A model generated the notes under the pieces. It made no database searches. It saw only the letters and a program-made list of their open reading frames with translations, and had not been told where the DNA came from. A stretch of DNA of 64,000 nt from the NCBI GenBank assembly GCA_017871115.1, contig JAFCIZ010000001.1, positions 2,585,501 to 2,649,500 of the forward strand, given 5' to 3'. Positions 39,083 to 52,433 of this stretch are shown one piece after another. The position numbers and the translations under genes were made by a program. The stretch comes from Cunninghamella blakesleeana (Eukaryota > Mucoromycota > Mucoromycetes > Mucorales > Cunninghamellaceae). Each line of letters begins with the position of its first letter. Position 1 is the stretch's first letter.

Positions 39083-40083
39083 ACGTAGTATTATAGTTGT
39101 TTTATTAAAATTTAATTTTAAATAATTAATTTTAATAGATTATTCAAAGATGCCCTGATGTATTTTACAACTTGCCTTCTAACATGATAAATACAATGTT
39201 GTTATTGACTATTGCAGGAATGGGGTTACAAGAACGATTAGCTTTAAAATCAGCTTTAAATTTTATGGTAAGATTTTTTTCTATTTTTTATTTTTATATT
39301 TATCCGTTTTATAAATTGAATATAATTTTTAATTTTTTTAACTTTATATTTATATTTATTTTTATACATTTATTTAAAAGGCAGATTTTGTATCCCAAGA
39401 TCTCATTGAAGGCAGCAAAATAACTAATATTGTGAATGAAATAATTATAAATTTGGGGTTACAAATAATGGAACAATTAATAGTGGTAAAATAAATACAT
39501 ATATAGGTGATTAAACTTCAATTGATTAGTTTTTAAATTTTTTGTATCACTAAAAAAAAAAAACTTTCATTTTTTGTGTTACAATAACTTAATTAGGGTA
39601 TAGGTGGTCGTGTACCAAGGTCATTTTCAAAGCCATTAGTAGATGTTTTATATAAATTGACTGGTCGATACCTTCAACACAGTAAACAATGGTTATCATT
39701 ATTATTGTCTAATGTAAGATAAATTATATAAAAATAAATAATTAGATCATATACTATGATAATCGTACATATTTTTTTTATTTAATTAATCTCATTTTTC
39801 TTTATTTAGGATGGCTTCCCTTCGAATTTAGTAACCAAAGAAGACAAGGATCTTTTTTTAAAAGGTGTTTTAGGGTAAATAAGTGTAAAATAGATCCCCT
39901 TTTTTTAAAAAAAAAGAATAGTTGACAATATTCACCTTATACAATTTTCCTTTATTTTATATTATTCTTATACTTATTTTTAAAACTAGGCAAAGGTCAT
40001 TAAGACGTTTTAAGGATTGTACTAATGAATTTTCAAAAAAATGCAGAGGACTAGAAAATACATCATTTGGGGGATATGAATGA
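35047..40083 (+). CDS. IPO13: Importin-13-type karyopherin
   Basis: Nineteen exons join in frame to 997 aa: 35047-35079, 35161-35283, 35426-35484, 35591-35699, 35812-35999, 36131-36283, 36391-36581, 36693-37127, 37211-37519, 37625-37830, 37950-38033, 38160-38459, 38598-38838, 38964-39016, 39139-39267, 39381-39485, 39597-39713, 39810-39874 and 39990-40083. The N-terminus shows the importin-beta N domain: VQQLYSSVDTQVTKSIQEQL, QLLATDDQCHFFGAHTFQVK, RIDWLREELYTWIIKC. Later HEAT-like helices carry GRPLAKLFTTFIETFTDYVS, LKGHPQFLAPVMNYIVPRLG and AASAFSNICDICRESL, as in IPO13 and the related transportin-3. IPO13 is bidirectional, importing cargo such as Mago-Y14 and Ubc9 and exporting eIF1A, driven by Ran. 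The first coding exon is only 11 codons (MQSIHINQVQN). Transportin-3/Mtr10 is the alternative. IPO13 is preferred because of the C-terminal region ending in KKCRGLENTSFGG. Confidence 0.9.
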
Positions 40084-40371
40084 TTAGAATATATATATAT
40101 AATATATATATGTGATAAACAAATAATAAATATAATAATAATAAAAATTACAATATTATCGAAATATTTTTGTGTTACCGACCCTTTATGAAGGAAAATT
40201 CGATTCATTTTAAACTTTTTTTTCTCTCTTTTACTTTTTATTTTTTTTTATTTTTATTTTTTATATATTACTATTATTATAAACTCTTATTTTATTACTT
40301 TTTGTTTTATATTATCTATTCCATTACAAATAATATAAATATATACCTTACTATCATTTACTCTCGTTTGG

Positions 40372-42536
40372 ATGATACCACAACGAGCAACCAGTTTATT
40401 ATATAACTCTATTCATGACGATGACACTTCAGCACTACACCAACTTGTTGATGGTTTACATTCACCTATTCAATTAGCTGCTATATCAAATTATAAACTT
40501 GCTCAACTTACTTTTGCTCCACCAGATTTACACTCTCTAAGAAAAACTGCTATTATAAAAAATGCTGTTTCCTATATTTATGAAGTTACTCCAAATGAAT
40601 GGTTAGAAGATATGACTCGTTGGGATTTCTTTACCTTAGAGTAAGTTGTCTATATTATTTCATACTATTTATTTATTATATTTTTAAAAAATACTACTAT
40701 CATCGTTATGTTTATTTATATATATATAATTATTTATTTAGAGCTTTAGACGATATTGGTATGACTCAAGAAGGTTTAGAAAAAATACTATCAGACTATG
40801 TGAATATTATGGATTCCTTTAAAGCAATAAATATAGAATCACCTATACCAGAAGACATGGAAACTGAAGACAATAGTGACCAACAGATACAACAACAAAG
40901 TTATATTGAAGAAACAAGTTTACCAAAACGGTCATCAAGTGTTAGCACCGCTACACAACCATCATTAATCACTGAAACGTCAACATCAAGTCAATCTACT
41001 ATTGAACCAACAACAACAATGGATATTAAGGAGCAGAGGAGAAAGAGTTTTAGAATAAATCAACACAGGATTAGTTGGACAAGTGATACAGGATTAAGAT
41101 CATTTGGGGCTTCTCAACATCTCGCTGGCGAACTGATGAGCCTTTTTGATATGGAATTTAAGGTTGAAATATCGATTGATCCTTATGCTGGCACAGCACC
41201 ACAATTGCCTGAATTGAGCTATTTTAAGGAAAAACAGCACAATCGTTCTTCAGTGGATTCTTTCATGTGTTTAATCCCAGCATTCGAATCTTTCCAAATC
41301 GATAATAGTTATGATGGTTATTCTTATGTATCAAAAGCAAATAAACGAATCTCTATAATGACAAATGGAACTAATAATAAACGATTAAGCAGTTCTTTAT
41401 CACCAACAAGATCCTCTTCTTTAAAATATAAAACTAGGCCTTCTCCTTCTAGTAGTAATAATAAATCCATTGATGAAAATATACATGACAGTTATGCTAA
41501 ATTAAATAATATTGATTCTACTACAATTTCCACTTCGCCGTCATCATCGTCATTATCACCAACAACTCCTGATCTACAAGGGCATAAAACTTTAACAAAA
41601 AAGAAATCCATTCGTAAACTTGTATCACTTTTTGGTAAAAAAAAATTAAATGCTAATGAATCTATTCCAATGGACACTACAATATCAACATCACCATTTA
41701 GATCAGTATCATCTACAAATGTTTCTTCAGTACAACCCATATCAACATCATCATCATCATATTCATCTTCAGAAACAAACTTGAATAAAAACATTCTACA
41801 TGTAGACACTCAATTTAATAACAGTCAACGCCCTACCAACCCAACATTTTCATCCGATAATGCAATCTATACTAATAATAAAAATCATACATCCCCCGAA
41901 ACACAGCCTTCACCTATATCAATAGAAGAAAAAAAACGTAGACGTAGAAGTAACTCTGTACCTGAAATATCAACATATAAAAATAATTTTCAAAATAATT
42001 TGGAAACACCTTCACCATCATCATCCATAAAAAATGAATCATACCATCAAAATAATAATAACGTTTCACCGGAAAAAAATCATTTACAACAGCAACATGC
42101 TAATAATCCATCTACTTATCAAACAGGCATTTCTTCCTCCTCCTCTAACATATCTTTAATTCCAACATCTTCCTCATCACCTATAGAACCTAATGATCGT
42201 TTACCTCAATCTAAATCAGCTTATGATATAGGTGCTCTTCCTCGTCGAAAGCAATCCCTATCGCGATCTCCTACCTTACAAGGATATCATCACCATAGCT
42301 CTAAATATCAGGATTACCAACAGGATACAAGGCTATATCATTCAACACATGATTTATCAGATATGTATACAAACGATACAGGCGGTATTGGGAATATTTT
42401 ATTAAATGATTCAAAAGATTCGGTATTATCTCAAAACAACAATAATCCAAATATTAAGAAATCGAATTTTATGAGCAGAATGACTAGTTTTGCCAGGCGT
42501 AAAAAAACAACTATGAAGCAACCTGTTCAAGTGTAA
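40372..42536 (+). CDS. Uncharacterised Ser/Asn-rich protein with basic clusters and a 14-3-3 motif
   Basis: Two exons, 40372-40640 and 40742-42536, join to 687 aa. Residues 1 to about 120 look folded and helical (MIPQRATSLLYNSIHDDDTS, LGMT-type helix ALDDIGMTQEGLEKILSDYV). The rest is mostly disordered Ser/Thr/Asn/Gln. Several basic, kinase-site-like clusters occur: QRRKSFRINQ, KKKSIRKLVSLFGKKK near residue 375, KRRRRSNSVPEIS near 487, RRKQSLSRSPTLQ and a basic C-terminus (SFARRKKTTMKQ). RSNSVP fits the mode-1 14-3-3 site R-S-x-S-x-P. It lies 289 bp downstream of IPO13 on the same strand. I do not recognise a family. A phospho-regulated membrane-associated or signalling adaptor is a guess from the basic patches only. 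Confidence 0.75.
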
Positions 42537-43242
42537 TTTATTTATTTAACTTTTATTTTATATTTTTTTCTCTCTAATGATTATTTATAGTGCTGGTTTA
42601 CAATGATTATTAACTTTTCTTTTTTATATATAACCCTTACTATCATTCATTACAACAGTATATTTTTTTTTATTAATTTTATTATTATATATTAATATAC
42701 AATTTATTCCTTCAATATTGTAGCAATATTTTTTTTTTTTTTAAAAAAAAAAAAAATTATATAAACTATCTTACATTTATTATTTCGAACGTTATTTATA
42801 GTGAAAAAAAAATTCAATTTCAAAAAATAGTAGTAAAAAAAATTTACTATGCAGATACTTTCCTCATAGGTACGTAATATCATGAATGCATAAAAGGAAA
42901 TTCTGATACACACTACTCGTTTTTTTTATATAATTTTCATCATTATAATTAGCCATAGTAACTTTAATCAAATAATAATATTAAATGATAGATAAATAAA
43001 ATAGAGTGAGAAAAAAAATTAGTAGGTAAAAAAATATAAGGGTGGCGATCTAATTTTTTTGTAAAAAAGCTGTATTTGAATTTTTTCACATCTGAGTTGA
43101 TACAGTTTTTTTTAAAAAAGAAATTATATGTGTGTATATATAATATGATAAACTTTTATATATATATTTATTTGGAATAATTATAATGAATGAAAAATGA
43201 ATAATAAAAAAAGAAAAATCAAATATAATAAAAATAAAATAT
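42537..43242. other. Convergent intergenic region
   Basis: 3' flanks of the Ser/Asn-rich gene and argininosuccinate lyase. An oligo-T/oligo-A pair at about 42729-42756 could form a hairpin. No gene recognised. Confidence 0.5.
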
Positions 43243-43630
43243 CTACAATTTTTTGGTAGAAGCCAACCATGATTTCAATTGATTGATTTGAGCAGAAACA
43301 GAAGATTTGCTAGTACCACCAGGTGTATTTCGGTTTTCAATGCTTGTTTCAAAGCTCCATACTTTAGCCACATCATCAGAGAAGGAGGGGTGTAAAGATT
43401 TGAAATCATCAACAGATAACTCATGTAAAGAAACTTGTTTATCTTCGGCCATTTTCACTGCTGCTCCAGAAATATGATGGGTTTCACGGAATGGAACACC
43501 CTTTCGAACAAGATATTCGGCAAGGTCGGTAGCAAGCATATCTGCACTTAAACTAGCAAACATTTTTTCAGGGAAAATCTATTTAAAAGATAATAAAAAA
43601 AATAAATAACGATTTTTTTCTTGGCGTGTG

Positions 43631-43676
<46 letters not shown>

Positions 43677-43941
43677 ATTTATATTCCCAATAAATTACAT
43701 TTTGCTTTTATAAATCCTATTTTATAAATATACAATTTTTTTTCTACTTACATTCATGGTACTGATTACGCCAGCAGTAATTTGTAAAGATCCAGATAAC
43801 GTATCAACAGCATCAAACATTGGCTCTTTATCTTCTTGGAGGTCTTTATTATAAGTACTAGGAATACCTTTATATGACATCATAAATCCGGACATCTATT
43901 AAAAAAAAAAAAAAAAAAAAAATAAATGACCATAAGTATTA

Positions 43942-44037
<96 letters not shown>

Positions 44038-45242
44038 GTATCACTTACACTTCCAAATACACGGCCAGATTTACCACGTAATAACTCCAAACTATCAGGA
44101 TTTTTCTTTTGAGGCATTAAACTAGAGCCAGTACTATAAGCATCGGCCAATTTAACAAAACCAAATTCTCCACTTGAATAAATAATTAAATCTTCGGCAA
44201 TACGAGATATATGTACCATAGTTAAACTAGCCCAGAATAAAAATTCAGCTACAAAATCACGATCACTAACTGCATACAATGAATTATTGATAATAGAACG
44301 GAATCCTAATTCTTTAGCTAAAAATTCACGATCAATATTAAAAGCATGACCTGCTAAAGCACCTGATCCAAGTGGTAAAACATTGAGTCTCTCAATCAAT
44401 TGTTCTAATCTTTCAGCATCGGCTTGCCATAACCATGCATAGGATAATAAAAAGTGAGACCATCTGATAGGTTGAGCTCTCTATTTATTTATTTTTTTTA
44501 AAAAAAGAGTAAACAAAACAATAATAATACGTAAGTTATATTTTAATGTATGAGTTAAATATTATATATACGAATATATGTATATATAATTATTCTTATT
44601 ATTATGATGATTTATATTTTTCCATAATTACAATTACTTACTTGTAAATGAGTATATCCAGGGATTAAGACATCAATTTCTTTATCAGCACGAGCTACAA
44701 CGATAGAAATTAATTCTTTAAGGTGGGCCAAGAGTTTTGTTGCTTCTTCACGTAACCAGATACGCATGTCAGTAGCCACTTGGTCATTTCTACTACGACC
44801 TGTATGTAATTTACCTGCTACAGGACCTATAAATTCACCAAGACGTCTTTCATTGGCTGTATGGATATCTTCATCCCCAGCTTTAATTTCAAACGTGTTG
44901 TTTTCCCATTCTTTCATGACTTTTTCTAATCCATCTACTAATTGATCCTTTTCTTCTTCAGTAATAATATTGTTTTTAGCAAGAGCTTTGGCATAAGCTA
45001 TAGAACCAATACAGTCAGCAGCATACATACGACGATCAAAATGAATAGAGGCATTGAACGCGTCCATAAGAGGATCTACAGCTCCTGTAAAACGACCACC
45101 CCTAATATGTATCATATATATATATATATTATTATTATTATTACTATTATTATTATTATTATTATTGCTACCAGTGTATTTTTATTTTAATAATTTATAT
45201 TCTATTCTGCTTTTACCATAATTTTTTTGGTTCAGAAGACAT
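43243..45242 (-). CDS. ARG4: Argininosuccinate lyase
   Basis: Complement exons 45217-45242, 44642-45101, 44049-44480, 43752-43895 and 43243-43578 join to 465 aa, the usual length. The first exon is 26 nt and encodes MSSEPKKLW; the junction then gives [20 protein letters not shown]. Conserved elements include [57 protein letters not shown] and the fumarase/lyase signature [12 protein letters not shown] with its mobile catalytic loop. It cleaves argininosuccinate to arginine and fumarate, the last step of arginine synthesis, in the cytosol. Active-site His and Ser positions are present, so it should be functional. One intron (43896-44048) consists mainly of an ATT microsatellite. Confidence 0.96.
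43941..44037. repeat. (ATT)n microsatellite, about 32 units
   Basis: A nearly perfect run of ATT trinucleotides of about 97 bp, filling most of the 153-bp argininosuccinate lyase intron and ending about 11 bases from the donor on the complementary strand. Confidence 0.95.
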
Positions 45243-45496
45243 TATTATTATTATTGTTATTTAATTCAAGTTGAAAGAATTAATAAAGAAAGAAAGAGGA
45301 AAAAAAAATTAAAAGGGAAAAAAAATATGAGATATAAAAAAAATTACGATCTAAAATTGAGTCATAGTCTATCATTTTTTTTTTTTTATCTCCATTCAAG
45401 TAGTACAAAAATAAGCAAATTATTTTATTGGCCCGATAAAAAATAAATAAAAATAATGGCTATAATTAATTTTGACATATTTCATTTTTATTTTTT

Positions 45497-47174
45497 TTAT
45501 AAAGAAGATTTTGTATCATCATAAATAGCGCCACTTTTAAGTAAAGATTCGATTTCTTTACCAGATATACCAAAATCAGATAAAACCTCTATAGTATGAG
45601 CTCCAGAAGATAACAAATCGGCGGATTCGGTAATGGAGGATTTAGCAGGTGTTCTTGATAATAGAGGTGCAGGTTGAGGTGGGGAAGCTTTTCTGGGCCA
45701 ATAATGTTTTTTATTCTGTAATGATTCAGTAGAGGATCCAGGAATACTTTCTTCTGTTGATAATATAGGTGCTACACATGCATCTGTTCCATCAAAGATT
45801 TGCGTCCATTCTAATTGAGTCTTGGAAGCAAATATATCGCTAAATCGTTTTTTAAGACTTGGCCATTGTTCTGAATCTAATTGTTGAGGGAGATCATGCT
45901 CATTTTCTAATCCGAGCCCTTTTAATAAAGCTGCATAAAACTGAGGTTCAATGGCTCCACTATATATATATATATAATAATAATAAAAATAAAAAAAATT
46001 AATGAGGAGAGTATTAGGATACGTAGGTCATTTTTATTATCATTACATTTATACATATATATATACATAGCACTCATACTTACACTGACATGTATTTTCC
46101 ATCTTTTGTCTTATAAACTTCATAAAAATGTGCACCGCCATCCAACATATTTGTACCTCTTTCACCACTCCAAATCAATCCTTTTTGACGCATTAAATAA
46201 GGGAAAGTTGCTAAATAAGCTGTACCTGAAGTCTAATTTGGATGTTGAAAAAAAGAAAGTGTGCATATTAATATATAAAAATACCATATATATAATATCA
46301 CATGATAATTTTGCAAATTGGTCAATTTTTTTTTACCAAATTTGCATCAACTACTTGTCCTTTTCCAGATTTTGATCTTTCTACTAAAGCCATTAAAATA
46401 CCCATAACACACATTAACCCTCCTCCAGCAAAATCAGCTATAAAAAAAGAAAAAAAAAATACATATCATATTAATATTATATTTTTAAAAATATATGTAC
46501 CCATTTTTAAAAATAAGGTTACCTAATAAATTCATTGGGAAAGCTGGGGCTTCACCTTGGCGTCCTAACATCTATGTAAAAAGAAAAAAAAAAGTAGTAT
46601 ATAAAGAGGATCATCGTAAGATTAATCATAGCTCTTTTTTTAATAATAATGATATATATATCATGCAATATAATAGTATATATTACTTCTAATACACCAG
46701 AAATAGCCAAATAATTAATATCGTGACCTGCAGCCATCGAATTTGTTCCACTTTGACCAAATCCACTAAGACGAGCAAATATAAGTTTTGGGTTGATTTC
46801 ATGTAATACATCGGGACCAAGGCCAAGTTTTTCCATCACACCAGGTCGAAAAGGATCTAATATAACATCGGCTTTTGTTAAAAGCTTTTTAAATAATTCG
46901 ATAGAAGTTGGGTTTTTCATATCTAACGCTATGGATTTTTTATGTCTAATAAATAATAAATAAATAATATTATATTAATAAAGTCATTATTATTGTTATT
47001 ATTATTATTTGAATGATATATTTATATTTGCCTTGTTAATAAATCGGCGCTTCCTGCATTAGGTCTGTCAACACGAATTACTGTAGCTCCAAAATCAGCT
47101 AAAATAACACCAGCATAGGGAGCAGGAGCAAGACCTGCCATTTCAAAAACAATAGTACCTTCTAATGGAAGCAT
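45497..47174 (-). CDS. AMACR: Alpha-methylacyl-CoA racemase (class III CoA-transferase fold)
   Basis: Complement exons 47032-47174, 46687-46945, 46523-46571, 46337-46437, 46084-46232 and 45497-45959 join to 387 aa. Conserved features are [86 protein letters not shown] (with the catalytic His) and [11 protein letters not shown] (with the catalytic Asp), then [14 protein letters not shown] and [18 protein letters not shown]. The enzyme epimerises the 2-methyl centre of branched-chain acyl-CoA thioesters before beta-oxidation, usually in peroxisomes and mitochondria. The C-terminus ends TKSSL, weakly like a peroxisomal PTS1. The exon 1/2 intron appears to be GC-AG. Divergent from the ArfGAP gene, with 233 bp between starts. 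Confidence 0.92.
46946..47031 (-). other. GC-AG intron in the AMACR gene
   Basis: The complement reads ACAAG|GCAAAT at the donor (47031-47030) and TTATTAG at the acceptor. The joined protein [15 protein letters not shown] is in frame and matches the racemase family. No usable GT occurs between the conserved [13 protein letters not shown] and the following stop. Confidence 0.72.
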
Positions 47175-47407
47175 ATTTTTTATTATATATATTATTTCAA
47201 AATTAAATGGATATTAAGTAGTGTATCTATATAATAAAAGAATAAAAGAACAGAAAGGAAAAGAGTTTTTGTTAAAAAAAAATGAAGTTAATTTAAAGTG
47301 AAAAAGCGGGAATTAAATTTAATTTTTCAAAGGCTAAAATATTTAATTTTTTTTTTCTCGCCCCTCTTTTTCTTTTTTTTATTCACACTTGACTAATAAA
47401 TCTTTTG

Positions 47408-48606
47408 ATGAGAGAACAATCAAGAATTACCCAAAGTCGGCATGAAAGAAAGTTTAACGAAATATTAAAGTTACCCGGAAATGATCGTTGTGCCGATTGT
47501 AATGCTAAAAGTAAATAATAATAATAATAATAAAATACATAAACACATAAAAAAAGAGAAACAATAAAGAGTCATTAAAATATTCTTTTATACCATTTAT
47601 TTTATTTTAGATGCACGTTGGTGTTCATACAATTTGGGTATTTTCTTATGTATAAAATGTGCAGCTCTTCATAGAAAAATTGGGTGTCATATATCTAAAG
47701 TAAAATCGTTATCCATGGATTCTTGGTCTAATGAACAGATAGAAGTAAAGATAGAGAGTTTAACAACAACTTTATTTTAATACATCGATTAAACCCTTTT
47801 TATCATTGCTTACCTACCGACTTTTTTTAATATTTATATATTAGAATATAAGAAATGCTGGTGGAAATCAAAAAGTGAATTCTAGAATAAACCCCCACCC
47901 TGAAAGACATCCGCTGCCTTCGGAAGAAGACGATGACTCGTAAGTTGCGGTAACATCAATAATGGAGAAAGAGGGAGATAGAGATCAGGTCAAAAAAGAA
48001 TATTATCATTATTTGGATATAATTATTTATATGTATATAATCATATTCTAGTGCTATGGAGCAATATATACGGCGAAAATGGGAAAAAAAAGCATTTCAG
48101 GAGGTAAAATATATTAACCAGCCAATCAGAAAAAAAATACACATATATTTATGTAAATATATGCTTTATATTTTAATACGTGTATATACGTATATTCTCT
48201 TATATAGATAGATAATGATAACAGCAATATTAAGATGGATCACCAAATTAATAGTATACAAACAGTTAGTAGTCTAGTATTAATGAATTCAAGTTTTGAA
48301 ATATCACCCCCTCCACTACTACCATCATCACAATTTATTCAAGGTTCTCCTGTAGTTTCCAATTTATCATCACCATCATCCTTTTCAGTGGAAGAATTTG
48401 CTGGTCAAGTTCAACAACAAGATATGAATATATTTCAACTGTCAACTACAAATCCGTTTTATACCACCACTAGTAATATTAATACTACTACCAATACTGC
48501 TTCTACTTCATTTAACAATAATCCTTTTTATTCTTCACCACCTCCAACAACAAATAATCCATTTATAATGAATGATCATCCCAAAAGCAACAACCCATTT
48601 CTTTAA
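47408..48606 (+). CDS. ArfGAP with C-terminal NPF motifs (SMAP/Age2-like)
   Basis: Exons 47408-47510, 47611-47744, 47845-47939, 48052-48103 and 48208-48606 join to 260 aa. The N-terminal ArfGAP zinc finger is clear: CADCNAKNARWCSYNLGIFL, then CIKCAALHRKIGCHISKVKS, giving C-x2-C-x16-C-x2-C and the arginine finger in LHRKIG. It continues SLSMDSWSNEQIE, NIRNAGGN and AMEQYIRRKWEKKAFQE. It should stimulate GTP hydrolysis on Arf in vesicle traffic. The C-terminal tail is Ser/Thr/Asn/Pro-rich with four NPF motifs (TNPFY, NNPFY, NNPFI, NNPFL), which bind EH-domain endocytic proteins. It ends on NPFL. This layout resembles SMAP and Age2 proteins acting at the trans-Golgi or endosomes. Confidence 0.9.
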
Positions 48607-48610
48607 TAAG

Positions 48611-48646
<36 letters not shown>

Positions 48647-49405
48647 ACACTGTGATACAAGAAAATAAATCTATTTTTATTGTTTCAAGAAATCCTTTCA
48701 TCAGTCATCAATCATTTATATTATGGTTTTAATCGAAATAATAAAAAGATAAAATAAAAAAAAAATCAATCATCTTTTTATTATATTTTTCTTTGCATTA
48801 TTATTATAGAGCGTATTACATAATAGATACAGTGGATCAAATAAAGTGAAACTATTCAAATAATTATTTGTACCCAAGTATACAAACCTTATTTTTAAAA
48901 CATATGTCTTGGCCATCATAATCTTATTTGCCTTTTTATTTATTTATTTTTATTTTCATGATAAAATAGCTGAGTACGTATATACATTTTTAAAAAATTT
49001 ATCAAACATATTATTATAGAGACGTATTTCATTGGCTTCAGCCTTCTCCTATTTTTATATCAGCTATTTACAGTGTGTCATAATTTGAGTATTATTTATC
49101 GTAATGACGATGAATTTATTGGGAAAAAAGTTGAAATATATTCTAAAATAGTAGTAATAAAAATACAATTACATCAATTTTGAACTAATACTTTTATTAA
49201 AATAGTATATAAATAGTGTAACTTGTATGGAAAAACATATTTAGCATGAACCTTTTTTGTTAAACAAAAATTTATTTATTACCAAAAAAATGTATTTTTA
49301 AACTCAGTAATAAAACTGAAAAAAAGGTGCACTTAATTTCTTTTTATTTTTCCTCTCTTTCTTTCTCTCTTTCTCTCTTTCCTTCTATTTCATATTAAAA
49401 ATCCT
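48607..49405. other. Intergenic region upstream of phospholipase D
   Basis: AT-rich. A strong CT-rich patch on the sense strand at about 49339-49390 precedes the PLD start codon. No other gene recognised. Confidence 0.5.
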
Positions 49406-52402
49406 ATGTCTCATCCAATAGGTGAAGCAGCTGGATATTATGCCAAAAAAGATGAAAGAAATAGAAACTCTTTTTTACCTTCAAATATAAATACTAAAAA
49501 ATCCAAGACTAATAATAATTATGAAAATGAAAATGATATTTTGTCACCAGATTCACCTGAAAGTCGTCAAAAACATAAACGTACAAGTAAACAGCAACCT
49601 GAAGATTCGTCCTTTGATCCGAGATTAAAGTGGCAACGGGTATTAAATAAATTATCATATAATGGGTCAGAAGATACTCCTCATTTATCAAGATTCAGTA
49701 TACTGCAACAGCATCAACAACAAGAAAAAAAAAAGGAACGTAAAGACGACGATCAAAGTGATAGCGAACATGAAGAAGAAGAATTAAGTTTTATGGAACC
49801 AAGATATGGGATCCCTTTAAAGTATTCAAACGATGATGCTACTTTACCAACACCTATCGAATTAGAACAACTAGAGCAAAAAAATAAAACATATAACACT
49901 ACTAACGACGACGATAATGGATATTTTCCTAGTAATGAAACAGAGCGGCCCTATACTATCACTACTACCAATGGTGAAGATCAAATAGAAACCTCAACGA
50001 TAAAAAGCGATAATTACTTTACCCATCCTTTTTCACCCAATACCCAAGTATCACCAGAATTAACAATTCCTTCACCTATACATGCTAGCACGTCAAAAAA
50101 ATCAGCCACAACTATACCAGTAACTAAACCAGATCATCGTTTCCATTTTCACTATCGACACCCTTCACAGCAAAAAATGCTTGAAAGTTCAACAAGCGAA
50201 AATGCTAGTAATACAGATTCAGAAAACGAAGATCATCCTTCTTCACAAGGAGGCAGCCACTTATTTGATGGTCGGGCAAAATTACATTGGGGAAAAACCT
50301 TGGATAAGATTCGTTTGATTGCGAATATTCAAAAGCCAAGTCGTCCTTTACAGGAATCTGATATTGAAACTAGTGCTTCACTTGTTCCTTATTGCCCTGC
50401 AATGTTTGATCCTCCTTTTATTGCTCTTTCCAAAGATGCTCATGGTAGAAGACCAGTATGTAATATATACTAAAGAATAAATGAAAATCATTGTATATAA
50501 ATTAAGTAAAAGACAACTCTAACATTACTATTATTCTATATTGCTTTTTATTTTTAGCCTCCTATTTTATTTCAATTCCTCCATGTAAGTATTGAACTAT
50601 ATACATGAATCAAAAGAAAAAAAGGAAAAAAAGAAAAAAAAGAAAAAAAAATGGAAAAAGTGAAAGATGATATAGAGTCCAAGTAAGAAATCTCTTTTTT
50701 TATATTTATTATTTATTTTATATATATTCAAATATAGATTAATATAACAGATTCAACACTCGATACTTTAGGCATCACACAATGGCTATTTCGTATTGAA
50801 TTACAATATGGGGATGTAAAATGGGTCCTTCGACGGTCAATAGCCGATTTTGTATCATTACATTATACGCTTAAATTCAAAGCCAGCGTTTTTGATCATA
50901 TAGCAGCACCACCTAGTTTTCCAAATCAATTACAGCCTTGGATCAATTCAGCAAGAGAAACATTTTTAGGCGATGATACAAGAAGACAGTATACTAATAA
51001 TACCAACAATAATGATAATAATAGTAATAGTAATACTGAACATGGAAGAGATCAAAAAGAAGCTGCCCTCCAACGTAGAAAGGAATTAACAGAATACTTA
51101 CGAAAGCTTCTTAAGAATGCTCATATTGCCGTCAGCTATGATATTTGTGAATTTTTGGAAATCTCAGCCATTAGTATTGTTCAAGATATGGGATGGAAAG
51201 GGAAAGAAGGTTATTTAAATAATCGGATCAATTTTGTTACACCACGTTTTTGTAATGTGTTTCGCCCTCATCTTTGGCAAAAGGAATGGGTCATAATTCG
51301 TGATTCGTAAGTCTTATATACATATTTTTTAATTAATCTTATTGTATTAGTTCATGACTATTTACTTATATATTATTATTGTTATTGTATATTTTATATA
51401 TTTATGATCAAAGATACATTGCGTTCTGTAAAGATATTGGATCAACTTCGCCTACCGATGTACTATTATTTGGCAAAAGCTTTCAAGTGTCTAAATCGCC
51501 ACCTGGAATTCTTAAAAGATATCATCATCATATTACTTTATCAAATCAATTTAGACGAATAGAAATTAAAGGTAGTAAACGTGAAGTGGAAGAATGGTTA
51601 GAGAGTATAAAAAAGGTTCAAGAAAATAGCCCTTGGGTCAAAAATCACCGCTTTGGTTCATTTGCTCCTATTCGGCACGATTCAAAAGTGAAATGGTTTG
51701 TGGATGGTGAAGGTAAACATAATAAAAAATAAAATTGAATATACTTTATTTTTTAATGTATATTTGCGTGTATTCATTTTAATTTGTTTTGTATATATTA
51801 TGCTTGCATTTATAAAGCTCATTTTAATGCGGTTGCTGAAGCTATCTTATCTGCAAGAACTGAAATATATATTAGTGATTGGTGGCTCTCACCTGAATTA
51901 GTAAGACGAATTAATATTATTTATTTTATGTATAAATTTTATTTTCTTAATCATTAATATCATTTTATTGTTACTATTTATTTATTTATTTTATATATAC
52001 CATTTAGTATTTACGTAGACCACCAGAAAAAAATCAAGAATTTCGATTAGATAGGTTATTAGAACGAAAAGCTCGTGAAGGTGTTATGATTTATATAGTT
52101 GTATATAAGGAAATGTCGCTAGCTCTTACTATCAACTCTGAACATACAAAGCGTTGGCTTCAAAATTTACATCCAAATATTCTCGGTAAGACTATTTCGT
52201 CTCGTCATGATTTATTTCACAGGAGCCAAATATTTTATTTTTACCACTAAATATATATATATGTTAATATTGTTTTTATTATTATTGCTTTCATAGTACA
52301 ACGACATCCAGATCACCGTTCTATTGATAACAATGTGCTCTTTTGGTCACATCATGAAGTAATAAAAAAAAAAAAGAAATAAGAATAAGAAAAAGAATAA
52401 TA

Positions 52403-52433
<31 letters not shown>

